The notes under the pieces: generated by a model | Database searches by the model: none | Seen by the model: the letters and a program-made list of their open reading frames with translations, nothing else | What the model was told of the DNA's origin: nothing | Translations under genes and position numbers: made by a program | Source of the DNA: Streptomyces sp. NBC_00287 | GTDB lineage: Bacteria; Actinomycetota; Actinomycetes; Streptomycetales; Streptomycetaceae | Direction: 5' to 3' | DNA length: 64,000 bases | NCBI RefSeq assembly: GCF_036173105.1 | Contig: NZ_CP108053.1 | Coordinates: forward strand, 4,402,001-4,466,000 | Shown here: piece by piece, positions 43,879-52,779 of the stretch | Layout: each line of letters starts with the position of its first letter | Numbering within the stretch: the stretch's first letter is position 1

Positions 43879-45152
43879 GGAAGGACCTCCGGGGCGGAAA
43901 GCGTTTGGTACGCGGCTGACTCGGGGGGTGTGTCGTGGGACGGATCGGCGGGGCGCCCGGCCTCGGCGTCGAGGACGGGATGCTGCTGAGCTCGGTCGCG
44001 GGCCGCGCCCGCCTCCGGCAGTCTCAGGGTGAACGTGGAGCCCTGTCCCTCGGAACTCCACACCGTGACCTCCCCGCCGTGCGAGGCGGCCACGTGCTTG
44101 ACGATCGCCAGCCCGAGACCCGTACCGCCGGTGGCACGGGAACGGGCCGGGTCGACGCGGTAGAAGCGCTCGAAGATGCGCTCCTTGTCCTTTTCGGAGA
44201 TGCCGATGCCCTGATCGGTCACGGCGATCTCGATATGGTCGCCGCCGGATGCGGACACCCGGCGGGCGGCTATCCCGACGCGGGTGCGGGCGGGCGAATA
44301 GTTGACGGCGTTCTCGACGAGGTTGCCGAGGGCTGCGGCGAGCTGGCCGCGGTTGCCGTAGATGCTCAGGTCGGCGGTGCCGCCTGCGGCCATCGTGATC
44401 TGCTTGGTGCCGGCGGCGTGCCGGCAGCGGTCGATGGCCTCGGCCACCAGTTCGTCCACTCGAACGGGCTCGGCGTCCTCCAGCGGGTCGTCGTTCTGGA
44501 CCCGGGAGAGGTCGATCAGCTCCTGGACAAGGTTGGTGAGCCGGGTCGCCTCGATCTGCATCCGCCCCGCGAAGCGCTCCACGGCCTCCGGGTCGTCCGA
44601 GGCGTCCATGACAGCCTCGGACAGCAGGGAGAGAGCGCCCACGGGGGTCTTGAGCTCGTGGCTGACATTGGCGACGAAGTCGCGCCGTACCGCCTCTATC
44701 CGCCGGGCCTCGGTGAGGTCCTCGACGAGCAGAAGCACCAGGCGGGAGCCGAGCGGCGCCACCCGGGCGGAGACCGCGAGGGCCTCGCCGCGTCCGGTGC
44801 CGCGCCGGGGCAGATCCAGCTCGACCTGGCGTATCTCGCCGTCGCGCCGGGTGTCCCGGGCCATCTGGAGCATCGGTTCCACCGACAGCCGTCCGCCGCG
44901 CACCAGCCCGAGGGCGTACGCGGCGGAGCTGGCCTTGACGACGGCGTCGGCCTCGTCCAGTACGACCGCGGAGGAGCGGAGCACGGACAGCACCGTGTCG
45001 ACGCCCGGTGGCAGTACCGGATCGGTGTGCAGGGAGGTTCTGGTCGGTCGCGCCTGGTCGCGTTCGCTCCAGCGGAACGCCAGCATGGCGATGACGCCGG
45101 TGAGTACCCCGGCAATCGCTGCCGCTGCGGCGACCGCCGCGTTCACGTCCAT
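43875..45152 (-). CDS. phoR: Phosphate sensor histidine kinase PhoR (SenX3-like)
   Basis: A 425-aa membrane kinase. One N-terminal membrane helix (residues 4-25), a PAS-like region, then the H-box RRDFVANVSHELKTPVGAL with H165, and the ATPase domain: N-box LGNLVENAVNYSP, G1 VTDQGIGIS, F-box RIFERFYRVD, G2 GGTGLGLAIVKHV. The tail of about 45 residues is Ala/Pro rich. It has a single membrane helix and little extracellular region, like SenX3, so phosphate is probably sensed through PhoU and Pst. It starts the phoR-phoP operon, divergent from phoU. Confidence 0.96.
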   Translation of the reverse strand: MDVNAAVAAAAAIAGVLTGVIAMLAFRWSERDQARPTRTSLHTDPVLPPGVDTVLSVLRSSAVVLDEADAVVKASSAAYALGLVRGGRLSVEPMLQMARDTRRDGEIRQVELDLPRRGTGRGEALAVSARVAPLGSRLVLLLVEDLTEARRIEAVRRDFVANVSHELKTPVGALSLLSEAVMDASDDPEAVERFAGRMQIEATRLTNLVQELIDLSRVQNDDPLEDAEPVRVDELVAEAIDRCRHAAGTKQITMAAGGTADLSIYGNRGQLAAALGNLVENAVNYSPARTRVGIAARRVSASGGDHIEIAVTDQGIGISEKDKERIFERFYRVDPARSRATGGTGLGLAIVKHVAASHGGEVTVWSSEGQGSTFTLRLPEAGAARDRAQQHPVLDAEAGRPADPSHDTPPESAAYQTLSAPEVLP

Positions 45153-45225
45153 GCATCCAGGTTAGGCATGGCCACGGTCCTGGCCACAGCCATCCGAGTG
45201 CGAGCTCGAACACTCGTCGCCCAGA

Positions 45226-45258
45226 GTTCACCTTGGAGCTAGCAATGGTTCATTTGGG
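45226..45258 (+). promoter_or_regulatory. PHO box (PhoP operator) between phoR and phoU
   Basis: GTTCACC at 45226-45232 and GTTCATT at 45248-45254 are spaced by 22 nt, two 11-bp direct-repeat units with a degenerate unit between them. This is the arrangement of Streptomyces PhoP sites and lies in the shared promoter region, so PhoP would regulate both its own operon and phoU. Confidence 0.85.
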
Positions 45259-45385
45259 GTGGCAGAAACGGACGCGTGCAGGTCAGACGGTAGGAGCGTG
45301 GGGTGCGATAGCGCCGGTTCAGCAGGACGTGCACACTGGCCCCGGCCCCCGGAACCCCAAGAAACACGTACGAGAGGGAACCCTC

Positions 45386-46075
45386 ATGCGGGACGCGTAC
45401 CACGAGGAACTTGACTCGATCAGCGACAGCCTGGTGGAGATGGCCCGCTTGGTCGGGTCGGCGATCGGACGCGCGACGACCGCGATCCTCGACTCCGACC
45501 TCAAGCTGGCCGAAAGTGTGATCGAGGCCGACCAGAAGGTCGACGACCTCCAGCACGACCTGGAGGCGCGAGCGATAGCCCTGCTCGCGCGCCAGCAGCC
45601 GGTGGCGACCGACCTGCGGATCGTCGTCACCTCGCTGCGGATGTCCGCGGACCTGGAGCGCTCCGGTGACCTGGCCCAGCATGTGGCCAAGCTCACCCGA
45701 CTGCGCTACCCGTCGCGGGCCATCCCGCACGACCTGCACGCCACGATCCTGGAGATGGGTCAGCTCGCGCAGCGCCTGATGGCGAAGGCCGCCGAGGTGA
45801 TCGTGACCAAGGACGTCGACCTCGCGCTCCAGATGGAGACCGACGACGACGAGATGGACCTGCTGCACCGCACGCTCTTCCAGCACCTGATGGACGAGCG
45901 CTGGAAGCACGGCATCGAGACCGCGGTCGACGTGACCCTGCTGGGCCGCTACTACGAGCGGTTCGCCGACCACGCGGTGGCGGTGGCCAAGCGCGTGGTG
46001 TTCCTGGTGACGGGTGAGCACGCGGACGAGCTCCAGCAGGACATTCAGCCGGTGACGGGCGTCGAGGGCGCCTGA
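45386..46075 (+). CDS. phoU: Phosphate transport system regulator PhoU
   Basis: A 229-aa helical protein made of two PhoU repeats, each with the E/DxxxD metal-binding motif: LSDSLVEMARLVGSAIG through DQKVDDLQ, and DDDEMDLLHRTLFQ. It signals phosphate sufficiency from the Pst transporter to PhoR. MRDAYHEELDSI at the start matches actinobacterial PhoU. GAGAGGGA lies 6-13 nt before ATG 45386. It is divergent from phoRP. Confidence 0.95.
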   Translation: MRDAYHEELDSISDSLVEMARLVGSAIGRATTAILDSDLKLAESVIEADQKVDDLQHDLEARAIALLARQQPVATDLRIVVTSLRMSADLERSGDLAQHVAKLTRLRYPSRAIPHDLHATILEMGQLAQRLMAKAAEVIVTKDVDLALQMETDDDEMDLLHRTLFQHLMDERWKHGIETAVDVTLLGRYYERFADHAVAVAKRVVFLVTGEHADELQQDIQPVTGVEGA

Positions 46076-46177
46076 CGCCACGCGAGGGCGTGCGGGAGAG
46101 CCTCTGTGCGCCGTTGATGCGCCCAGCGGAACGGGCATGCAATGGGGAACAGGCACCAGCCTCGACGAGGAGGGACC

Positions 46178-46342
46178 ATGGCCGACTCCCCCGGCACGCC
46201 CGGCACCACACCCGACCCCACGCAGGAACGCCAGACCGAGCAGCCCGCCGAGATCAAGAACCTGATGCTGATCGGCGCGTGCGGCTGCGGTTCGGGGTGC
46301 CAGTGCGGTTGCCAGTCGGGCAATCCGTGCCAGTGCGGTTGA
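46178..46342 (+). CDS. Small cysteine-rich peptide, metallothionein-like
   Basis: A 54-aa peptide. Residues 1-33 are polar with many Thr, Pro and Glu; NLMLIGA follows; the last 20 residues contain seven cysteines in CGCG, GCQCGC and PCQCG patterns, typical of metal-thiolate clusters. AGGAGGG sits directly upstream of the ATG. It lies just before two DUF4242 genes whose S. coelicolor relative binds nickel, so metal handling is likely. A Cys-rich modified peptide is an alternative. A terminator follows. Confidence 0.7.
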   Translation: MADSPGTPGTTPDPTQERQTEQPAEIKNLMLIGACGCGSGCQCGCQSGNPCQCG

Positions 46343-46362
46343 GATTTTTCTGTTACGACGGT

Positions 46363-46393
46363 GAAGGGCCCCGGCGCGCTGCCGGGGCCCTTC
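46363..46393 (+). terminator. Terminator between the Cys-rich peptide and DUF4242 genes
   Basis: Perfect 13-bp stem (GAAGGGCCCCGGC and complement), 5-nt loop, with further partial pairing outside it. Confidence 0.88.
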
Positions 46394-46451
46394 GTCGTGC
46401 TCACGGCTCTGTGGAGGCGCAGCATGGAAGGAGGACCGGAAGGAGGGTGCC

Positions 46452-46700
46452 ATGACTCAGTTCATGGACGTACACCACGGGATGCAGGGCATCACGAACG
46501 ACCAGCTGATGGAGGCCCACAAGGCGGACCTCGCGATAGAGAAGGACGAGGGGGTCCACTTCGAGCGGGCCTGGGCGGACCCGGAGTCCGGCGTCGTCTA
46601 CTGCCTCTCCGAGGCGCCCTCGGCGGAGGCCGTCCAGCGCATCCACGAGCGGGCCGGCCACAAGGCCGACGAGATCCACGCGGTGCCGCTGTCGGTGTGA
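46452..46700 (+). CDS. DUF4242 protein, SCO4226-like (nickel-binding), copy 1
   Basis: An 82-aa ferredoxin-fold protein beginning MTQFMDVHHGMQGIT, with EGVHFERAWADPESGVVYCL and a final DEIHAVPLSV. His and Cys residues are spread as in SCO4226, which I recall as a structurally solved nickel-binding, nickel-responsive protein. AAGGAGGG precedes the ATG. A paralogue follows after 16 nt. Confidence 0.85.
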   Translation: MTQFMDVHHGMQGITNDQLMEAHKADLAIEKDEGVHFERAWADPESGVVYCLSEAPSAEAVQRIHERAGHKADEIHAVPLSV

Positions 46701-46716
46701 GAGGAGGCGGTGGGCG

Positions 46717-46968
46717 ATGACGCGTTACATGGACGTCCACCACGGAATGCAGGGCATCACGGCGGACCAGCTGCGCGCGGGCCACGAGGCGGCGGCCGCG
46801 GTCGAGAAGGAAGAAGGAGTCCACTTCGAACACGCCTGGGCGGACCCGGAGTCCGGCACGGTGTACTGCCTCTCCGAGGGGCCCTCACCGGAAGCGGTCC
46901 ACCGGGCCCACGAACTCTCGGGCGCCCAGGGCCCGGACGAGATCCACGCCGTACCTCTGGCTGTGTGA
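46717..46968 (+). CDS. DUF4242 protein, SCO4226-like (nickel-binding), copy 2
   Basis: An 83-aa tandem paralogue of the preceding gene: YMDVHHGMQGIT, EGVHFEHAWADPESGTVYCL and DEIHAVPLAV are shared at roughly two-thirds identity. AGAGGAGG lies 12-19 nt before the ATG. The pair is probably cotranscribed and could form heterodimers. Confidence 0.85.
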   Translation: MTRYMDVHHGMQGITADQLRAGHEAAAAVEKEEGVHFEHAWADPESGTVYCLSEGPSPEAVHRAHELSGAQGPDEIHAVPLAV

Positions 46969-46992
46969 GTCCGAGAGCAGCGACGGCGGCCC

Positions 46993-47553
46993 TCAGCCGC
47001 GGGCCGCGGTCGCGTACTGCTCGATGATCCGGGCCGCCTCCGCGAAGGGCATGTGGAAGAACTCGCGGTCACTGCGGACGCGGTAGTCGGCGAGCAGGGC
47101 GTGGACCTCCGCTTCGACGCGCCGCGCCTGGGCAACGGTCCAGGCCCCGCGCACACCCCACGGGATGATCACGCCGGTCGCCGAGTTGATCTCCTTGGCC
47201 CGGGTCAGAGGATCGCGATCGGTGTACCCGATCTTGAGCATCTCGGGTGCCTCGCGGGTGGAAAGCACGTAAACGAAGCCGCGGCCGTCGAGCGGAGTGG
47301 GGCTGCCACTGACGAAGTCCCGCAACCGTTCCGGCATCCCGGCCGCCCTCAGAACGGCCAAGTCCCTGTCCGCTTCCGGCAAGTTGGCGTCCCGAAGACA
47401 CTGCCGAAGATGCTGAAGCGTCCCGGACGCCTGGCGGGCCTCCTTGAACGGCGGATACCCCAACTGCGCCGAGACCGGGTTGCGTCCAGGGAAGTGGTGT
47501 ACGGGTTCGACCTGATCCGGGGGTTTGCTCCGGCATCGGGATGAGGCCCGCAT
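46993..47553 (-). CDS. GIY-YIG-superfamily (T5orf172-type) protein
   Basis: About 186 aa. The C-terminal half has GFVYVLSTREAPEMLKIGYT, ARRVEAEVHALLADYRV and REFFHMPFAEAARIIEQ, the arrangement of T5orf172/Mug113 proteins, a GIY-YIG-like nuclease fold. The N-terminal part (about 90 aa) is not recognised. The start is uncertain: 47553 lacks a ribosome site and codon use is weak over the first 30 codons; an in-frame GTG at 47610 also exists. Function unknown. Confidence 0.62.
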   Translation of the reverse strand: MRASSRCRSKPPDQVEPVHHFPGRNPVSAQLGYPPFKEARQASGTLQHLRQCLRDANLPEADRDLAVLRAAGMPERLRDFVSGSPTPLDGRGFVYVLSTREAPEMLKIGYTDRDPLTRAKEINSATGVIIPWGVRGAWTVAQARRVEAEVHALLADYRVRSDREFFHMPFAEAARIIEQYATAARG

Positions 47554-47569
47554 AGATGAACGGCCACCG

Positions 47570-47608
47570 GCTGATCTTCGAAGTGTCGAAGTGTCGAAGG
47601 AGATCAGC
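47570..47608. repeat. Hairpin with internal direct repeats
   Basis: Arms GCTGATCT (47570-47577) and AGATCAGC (47601-47608) enclose three near-copies of TCGAAGTG. It lies in the gap between the GIY-YIG-type gene and the MFS gene; its role is unknown. Confidence 0.45.
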
Positions 47609-47670
47609 ACGATGACCGCACCCGACAGTGTGCCCCTGCACCCCGGCCGCCGGCCCTCGCCTCGCGCTGA

Positions 47671-48933
47671 TCAGCCCGAGGCGACTTCAGCGGTCCGGTC
47701 GGCGGCCGGGACCTCGGTTGCCGTTGGCTTCTCTTGGGGCAGGGTCCGCATGAGCACTGCGTACCCCACACCCGCGACGGTGCCGATCACCGCGCACAGC
47801 CCCCACAGCCACTCCGCCCCGTACCGGTCGATGACGACGCCGGACATCAGCGGGGCGATCAGGGAGGCGACGGCCCAGGACATGGTGTACATGCCCTGGT
47901 AGCGGCCCCGGCCGTGGGTGGGGGAGAGGCGGACGACCAGGCTGGTCTGGGTCGGGGCGTTGACGATCTCCGCGAGGGTCCAGACGCAGACGGTGAGGGC
48001 GAACAGGCCGACGGATCCGGCGAAGGCGGTGAGTCCGAAGCCGTACCCGGCGAGGAGGGAGGAGATCACGAGCAGCCGGCGTGGGTCCCGGTGCTCGATG
48101 AACCGGGTGACCGGGATCTGCAGGACGACGATCAGAACGCCGTTGACGGCGATGGCCATGCCGTAGTCGGCCGGCGTGAATCCGGCGTCGCCCATCGCGA
48201 CGGGCAGTCCGATGGCGCCCTGCTGAAAGATCAGGGCGATCAGGAAGGACAGCCCGACGAGTCCCATGAACCGCCCGTCCCGCAGCACGGTTCCCAGTCC
48301 TACGGCCGTTTCCGCGGCCTTCACCTTCTCCGTGCGCTCGGGCCGGGACTCGGGCAGCTTCAGGAAGATGACGATCGCGCAGGCCAGGGTCATGACGCCC
48401 TCGATGAGAAACCCGGCCTGGTAGCTGTACTCGGCGATGAAGCCGGCGCCCATGGAGGAGACGGCGAAGCCGAGGTTGATGGCCCAGTAGTTGAGCGAGA
48501 AGGCGCGGACGCGGTCCTCGGGCCGGACGATGTCGGCCATCATCGCCTGCACGGCGGGCCGGGAGGCGTTGGAGGCCATCCCGACGAGGAAGGCGACGCC
48601 CGCGATGGCGGCAGGGTGGTGCACGAACCCGAGCGCGGTCACGGAGACGGCGGTGGCGGCCTGCGAGACGAGCAGCGTGGGCCGCCGCCCGAGCCGGTCG
48701 GCCATGACGCCCCCGCCGAGGGACGAGAGGACCCCGCCCAGGCCGTGGAGGGCGGCGACGAGACCGGCGTAGGAGGCGGAGTAGCCGCGGTCCAGGGTCA
48801 GATACAGCGCCATGAAGGTGGCGACGAAGCCGCCGAGCCGGTTGACGAGGGTGCTGGTCCACAGCCACCAGAACTCGCGGGGCAGCCCGGAGACGGACTC
48901 CCGGGCGGCACGTCTCAGGGCGGCGACGGACAT
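47671..48933 (-). CDS. MFS transporter, drug-exporter-like
   Basis: A 420-aa protein with 12 predicted membrane helices. MFS loop motifs are clear: GGVMADRLGRRPTLL between helices 2 and 3 and RPEDRVRAFSLNYWAINLG near helix 5. It resembles MdtH/YdhP-type proton-coupled exporters; the substrate is unknown. GGGGGA precedes ATG 48933 and upstream in-frame sequence has no coding signal. It is divergent from gpmA. Confidence 0.87.
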   Translation of the reverse strand: MSVAALRRAARESVSGLPREFWWLWTSTLVNRLGGFVATFMALYLTLDRGYSASYAGLVAALHGLGGVLSSLGGGVMADRLGRRPTLLVSQAATAVSVTALGFVHHPAAIAGVAFLVGMASNASRPAVQAMMADIVRPEDRVRAFSLNYWAINLGFAVSSMGAGFIAEYSYQAGFLIEGVMTLACAIVIFLKLPESRPERTEKVKAAETAVGLGTVLRDGRFMGLVGLSFLIALIFQQGAIGLPVAMGDAGFTPADYGMAIAVNGVLIVVLQIPVTRFIEHRDPRRLLVISSLLAGYGFGLTAFAGSVGLFALTVCVWTLAEIVNAPTQTSLVVRLSPTHGRGRYQGMYTMSWAVASLIAPLMSGVVIDRYGAEWLWGLCAVIGTVAGVGYAVLMRTLPQEKPTATEVPAADRTAEVASG

Positions 48934-49084
48934 GCGGATCCCCCGGGTGTGTAAGTGGCGCGTACGGCGAACACAACTTACGAAGCCATGGCGCTCGCGG
49001 GCCACTCAATTAACAGATCCCGTCAACCGTCCGTCCTCTGGTCGGGGGCGCAAGCGATCAGAAGGTTCGATTACGCTCCTTCTC

Positions 49085-49846
49085 ATGGCCGACGCACCGT
49101 ACAAGCTGATCCTCCTCCGCCACGGCGAGAGCGAATGGAACGCGAAGAACCTGTTCACCGGCTGGGTGGACGTCAATCTCAATGAGAAGGGCGAGAAGGA
49201 GGCAGTCCGCGGCGGCGAGCTCCTGAAGGACGCCGACCTTCTCCCCGACGTGGTCCACACGTCCCTCCAGAAGCGCGCGATCCGCACGGCGCAGCTGGCG
49301 CTGGAGGCGGCCGACCGCCACTGGATCCCCGTCCACCGCAGCTGGCGCCTGAACGAGCGCCACTACGGCGCCCTCCAGGGCAAGGACAAGGCCCAGACCC
49401 TGGCCGAGTTCGGCGAGGAGCAGTTCATGCTCTGGCGCCGCTCCTACGACACCCCGCCGCCCCCGCTCGAGGACGGCACGGAGTTCTCCCAGTCGGACGA
49501 CGCCCGCTACGCGACGATCCCCCCGGAGCTGCGCCCGCGCACGGAGTGCCTCAAGGACGTCGTCGTCCGCATGCTCCCGTACTGGTACGACGGCATCGTC
49601 CCGGACCTCCTGTCCGGCCGCACGGTGCTCGTCGCCGCCCACGGCAACAGCCTCCGCGCCCTGGTCAAGCACCTGGACGGCATCTCGGACGCCGAAATCG
49701 CGGGCCTGAACATCCCGACGGGCATCCCCCTCTCCTACGAACTCGACGCCGACTTCAAGCCCCTGAACCCGGGCGGCACGTACCTCGACCCCGAGGCGGC
49801 GGCAGCGGCGATCGAGGCGGTCAAGAACCAGGGCAAGAAGAAGTAA
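49085..49846 (+). CDS. gpmA: 2,3-bisphosphoglycerate-dependent phosphoglycerate mutase
   Basis: Interconverts 3- and 2-phosphoglycerate in glycolysis. It has 253 residues. The phosphohistidine motif LLRHGESEWNAKNLFTGW starts near residue 9; RHYGALQGKDKA and the second His in LVAAHGNSLRAL follow. TACGCT lies 7 nt before the ATG at 49085, so it is probably leaderless. A terminator follows. Confidence 0.97.
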   Translation: MADAPYKLILLRHGESEWNAKNLFTGWVDVNLNEKGEKEAVRGGELLKDADLLPDVVHTSLQKRAIRTAQLALEAADRHWIPVHRSWRLNERHYGALQGKDKAQTLAEFGEEQFMLWRRSYDTPPPPLEDGTEFSQSDDARYATIPPELRPRTECLKDVVVRMLPYWYDGIVPDLLSGRTVLVAAHGNSLRALVKHLDGISDAEIAGLNIPTGIPLSYELDADFKPLNPGGTYLDPEAAAAAIEAVKNQGKKK

Positions 49847-49857
49847 GCAAGCCCGAA

Positions 49858-49895
49858 GAAGCCCCCTACCTGCGATTCCGCTGGTAGGGGGCTTC
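49858..49895. terminator. Terminator after gpmA
   Basis: 13-bp stem (GAAGCCCCCTACC and complement) with a 12-nt loop, ending 1 nt before the stop of the convergent DUF2000-like gene, so it probably serves both. Confidence 0.88.
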
Positions 49896-49896
49896 G

Positions 49897-50322
49897 TCAC
49901 GGATGCATCCGTGCCCCCTTCACCACCTTGTCCACCGCGTTCCGCGGGCCGTACACCGCCAGCCCCACCAGGTCCAGTTCCCGCGTGGGCACGGCCCGTA
50001 CGGCGGCCCGGTTGTCCCGGTCGTTGCCGGTGCTGAACAGGTCGGACGTGAAGACGGCTCGCGGCAGGGCACGTGACAGCACGCGCGCGTGCGCCGCCGT
50101 CAGCGTCTCCTTGGTGCCCTCGAAGACCAGCACCGGCTGCCGGAACATCGGCAGATACGCCACCCCGTCGGCGTCCTCGTACGGCTCCCCGATCACCTCG
50201 GCGACCTCTGTCCCCAGGCCGCTGACCAGGAACGCGGTCACATTCAGCCGCTGCCAGGGCTCCAGGTCCTCGCGCAGGATCACGGCGATCTTCGTATCGA
50301 ATCGATAAGACTGCTCGCTCAT
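49897..50322 (-). CDS. DUF2000-family protein
   Basis: A 141-aa protein with IAVILREDLEPWQRLNVTAFLVSGL, the start of DUF2000 proteins (a fold related to peptidyl-tRNA hydrolase II-like proteins), then MFRQPVLVFEG and DLVGLAVYGPRNAVDKVVKG. No enzyme activity is known. CAGTCT lies 6 nt before the ATG. It is divergent from the AraC regulator, which may control it: AraC genes often sit beside a DUF2000 gene. Confidence 0.83.
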   Translation of the reverse strand: MSEQSYRFDTKIAVILREDLEPWQRLNVTAFLVSGLGTEVAEVIGEPYEDADGVAYLPMFRQPVLVFEGTKETLTAAHARVLSRALPRAVFTSDLFSTGNDRDNRAAVRAVPTRELDLVGLAVYGPRNAVDKVVKGARMHP

Positions 50323-50371
50323 GCCACGAGACTGCCGACCGCCGTACGACCTCGTCTTGTACGTTCTTTGC

Positions 50372-51160
50372 ATGGCCGTCCGGCAGGAAGTCACCGCCTG
50401 GCGTCCCCGTGTCCCGGGTGTCGTCGAGGTCTTCCACGCGCACTTCACCGAGTACGCCTACCCGATGCATGTCCACGAGGCCTGGACCCTGCTCATCGTC
50501 GACGACGGGGCCGTCCGGTACGACCTCGACCGGCACGAGCACGGCACCCCGCACGACACGGTGACCCTGCTGCCGCCGCACGTCCCGCACAACGGCTCCG
50601 CCGCCACCCCGCACGGCTTCCGCAAGCGCGTCCTGTACCTCGACTCCTCCCGGCTCCCCGACGACCTCATCGGAGCCGCCGTCGACACCCCCGACCTCCG
50701 CGACCCCCTGCTCCGCCACCGCGTCGGCCAACTGCACACCGCCCTCGCCCTCCCCGGCGAGGAACTGGAGGCCGAGAGCCGGCTGATGCTCATCGACGCA
50801 CGGCTGCGCCGGCATCTGAGGCCACGGCCGGATGTCGCGATCCGCCCCGGCCTCGCCCATCGCCTGCGCGAACTCCTCGACGAACGCGTCGTGGAGGGGA
50901 TCACGCTGGAGGAGGCCGCGAGGGTCCTCGACGCCCATCCCGCCCATCTCGTACGGGCGTTCAGCGGCGCCTACGGCATCGCCCCGCACCAGTACCTGAC
51001 GTCCCGCCGCGTCGAACGCGCCCGCCGCCTTCTGCTCTCGGGCGCGCGTCCCGCCGAGGCGGCCCTGGGCACCGGCTTCTACGACCAGGCCCATCTCACC
51101 CGGCACTTCAGGCGGCTGGTGGGGGTGACGCCGGGCCGCTACCGGGACAGCTCGCGCTGA
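50372..51160 (+). CDS. AraC-family transcriptional regulator
   Basis: A 262-aa regulator. The N-terminal cupin (HVHEAWTLLIVDDG and LLPPHVPHNG) senses a ligand; the C-terminal double helix-turn-helix has ITLEEAARVLDAHPAHLVRAF and AALGTGFYDQAHLTRHFRRLVGVTPGRYR. TACGTT lies 6 nt before the ATG (leaderless). It overlaps the convergent beta-helix protein gene by 22 nt. The target is probably the divergent DUF2000 gene. Confidence 0.88.
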   Translation: MAVRQEVTAWRPRVPGVVEVFHAHFTEYAYPMHVHEAWTLLIVDDGAVRYDLDRHEHGTPHDTVTLLPPHVPHNGSAATPHGFRKRVLYLDSSRLPDDLIGAAVDTPDLRDPLLRHRVGQLHTALALPGEELEAESRLMLIDARLRRHLRPRPDVAIRPGLAHRLRELLDERVVEGITLEEAARVLDAHPAHLVRAFSGAYGIAPHQYLTSRRVERARRLLLSGARPAEAALGTGFYDQAHLTRHFRRLVGVTPGRYRDSSR

Positions 51161-52779
51161 GCGTCGTACAGATTGCGCGGGCGTACGGCGTCCTTCGTGC
51201 CGTACAGCTCAAGGCGGCTGTTCAGGTCGCCGGTGAAGTCGGGGACGTCGATCTGATCGAACTCGCGGACCTCGTTGATGCCGACCGTGGCGGACCAGGG
51301 GGCCAGGCCGTCGATCTTCATCAGGCCTGCCCGGCCGTTCGTCACGCGGATGTTCCAGTGGGTGAACCGGGCGCCGAAGAGGGGGCCCGCGCTCGCGTCG
51401 CCGCCGTGCCGGCCGTTGTTGTCGACGGTGATGTCGGTGCGGACGTTGGCGAAGGGCAGTCCGCGGTGGCTGTCGAAAGTGCCCATCTCCATGACGCCGC
51501 GCGACCAGACGTTGTACGAGGACAGGCCCTCGACGTTGATGCCGTGCAGTTGGGTGCCGGTCGGGGCCGGAGTGGTGCGCTGCTCGATCGTGAAGTCCTC
51601 GATGAGGTTGTCGTGCGAGCCCTCGCGGCAGAAGTACGGGTGGTGCGCGCCGCGGCCCGCCACGCGCGTGTGGCGCAGCGTGCAGGCGGAGGCGGCGACC
51701 AGGCCGAAGCCGTTGTCGACGTGCCGGACGGTGACGTCGTCCACCCAGCAGTCGTACGCGCATTGGAGGGTGACGCCGTTGAATCCCTTGTCGAGGAGGT
51801 GCGGTTGCTGCGGGGTCTCGACCGCCTCCAGAGTGAGCCCCTCGACGCCGGCACCGGTCAACTCCGGGACGTGGGTGGTCAGTCGTGGGTCCCATTCGGG
51901 GCGGACGTCGAGCGGGAGGGGGCGTTCGAGGGTGATACGGCGGCCCTGTACGCGCGTGATGCGGACCGGCCACTCGTAGGGGACGTACGAGGTCAGCTTG
52001 GTCTTGTCGTCCCAGGAGTAGGCCTCGGTGCCGGGGCCGCCGCCGCACATGTGCTCAAGGAGGGTGTGGTCGGCGTCGTCGGCGAGGCGGAGGAGGACGA
52101 GGGCGCCGGGCCGCAACCGAGCGGCGTCGGCGACGGTGATGGTCCAGGAACCCTGGCGGGCCGGCTCGACCGTCGTGAGCGTGCTCCACTCGTCGCGTTT
52201 GTTGCCGGTCCAGCCCTCGAACGGCCATTCCTTCGCGCGGATCGCGGACGTCAGGGACTCCCAACGGGCCGCCGGGGCCAGCCAGATCAGGCCGCCCGCC
52301 CAGGACCAGGAGGACTTGTCGCCGCCGTAACGGGAGCCGTAGACGCCGATCAGCTCGGTGAGATGCCTGGTCGCGTACAGCGTCGTACGGCCGCTTCCGG
52401 CGCCGCGCAGGACGACGTTCGAGTGGCCCAGGCGGATCACGTCGTCGATGCGGAAGGTGCCGGGCGGGATGAGCACCGTGCCACCGCCGGCCCTTCCGGC
52501 GGCGGCGATGGCACGGTTGATCGCGGGGGCGCAGTCCGTGGTGCCGTCGGGGACGGCGCCGTAGGCGGTGACGTCGGTGACGGGGCGGGGGCGGGTGGTT
52601 CGGGCGCGGCTGCCTGCCCGGCCTATGTACGGGATCTGCGGGTGGTCGAAGGGGCTGCGGGTGAACTCCCGCCAGATCGACGGGACTTCGGCGGCCTTCG
52701 CCGTGCCGGTCGTCGCGCCGAGCGCCACCGCGGTGGCGCCGATCAGGAGTGTGCGTCTGCCGATGTGCCCGTGGTTCAT
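51139..52779 (-). CDS. Tat-exported right-handed beta-helix (pectate-lyase-like) protein
   Basis: A 546-aa secreted protein. The signal HIGRRTLLIGATAVALGATTG carries a twin-arginine motif and ends AKAA. After it comes the pectate-lyase-3 type start DVTAYGAVPDGTTDCAPAINRAIAAA and a long series of Asn/His-rich beta-helix turns (DDVTVRHVDNGFG and similar). It probably binds or cleaves a polysaccharide; no catalytic residues can be assigned. ATG 52779 has AAGGGG 10 nt upstream; upstream in-frame ATGs are not needed. Confidence 0.83.
   Translation of the reverse strand: MNHGHIGRRTLLIGATAVALGATTGTAKAAEVPSIWREFTRSPFDHPQIPYIGRAGSRARTTRPRPVTDVTAYGAVPDGTTDCAPAINRAIAAAGRAGGGTVLIPPGTFRIDDVIRLGHSNVVLRGAGSGRTTLYATRHLTELIGVYGSRYGGDKSSWSWAGGLIWLAPAARWESLTSAIRAKEWPFEGWTGNKRDEWSTLTTVEPARQGSWTITVADAARLRPGALVLLRLADDADHTLLEHMCGGGPGTEAYSWDDKTKLTSYVPYEWPVRITRVQGRRITLERPLPLDVRPEWDPRLTTHVPELTGAGVEGLTLEAVETPQQPHLLDKGFNGVTLQCAYDCWVDDVTVRHVDNGFGLVAASACTLRHTRVAGRGAHHPYFCREGSHDNLIEDFTIEQRTTPAPTGTQLHGINVEGLSSYNVWSRGVMEMGTFDSHRGLPFANVRTDITVDNNGRHGGDASAGPLFGARFTHWNIRVTNGRAGLMKIDGLAPWSATVGINEVREFDQIDVPDFTGDLNSRLELYGTKDAVRPRNLYDAQRELSR

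Noticed and set aside
43198..45231. A 677-codon frame covering phoP and antisense-like sequence upstream
   Set aside because: Only its last 226 codons are PhoP, starting at the GTG at 43878 behind a ribosome site; upstream it reads the phoR gene in the wrong frame.
47611..47902. A plus-strand ATG at 47611 behind a good AAGGAG
   Set aside because: The frame continues without stop deep into the antisense of the MFS gene and has an unlikely composition. The AAGGAG falls in a hairpin with direct repeats.
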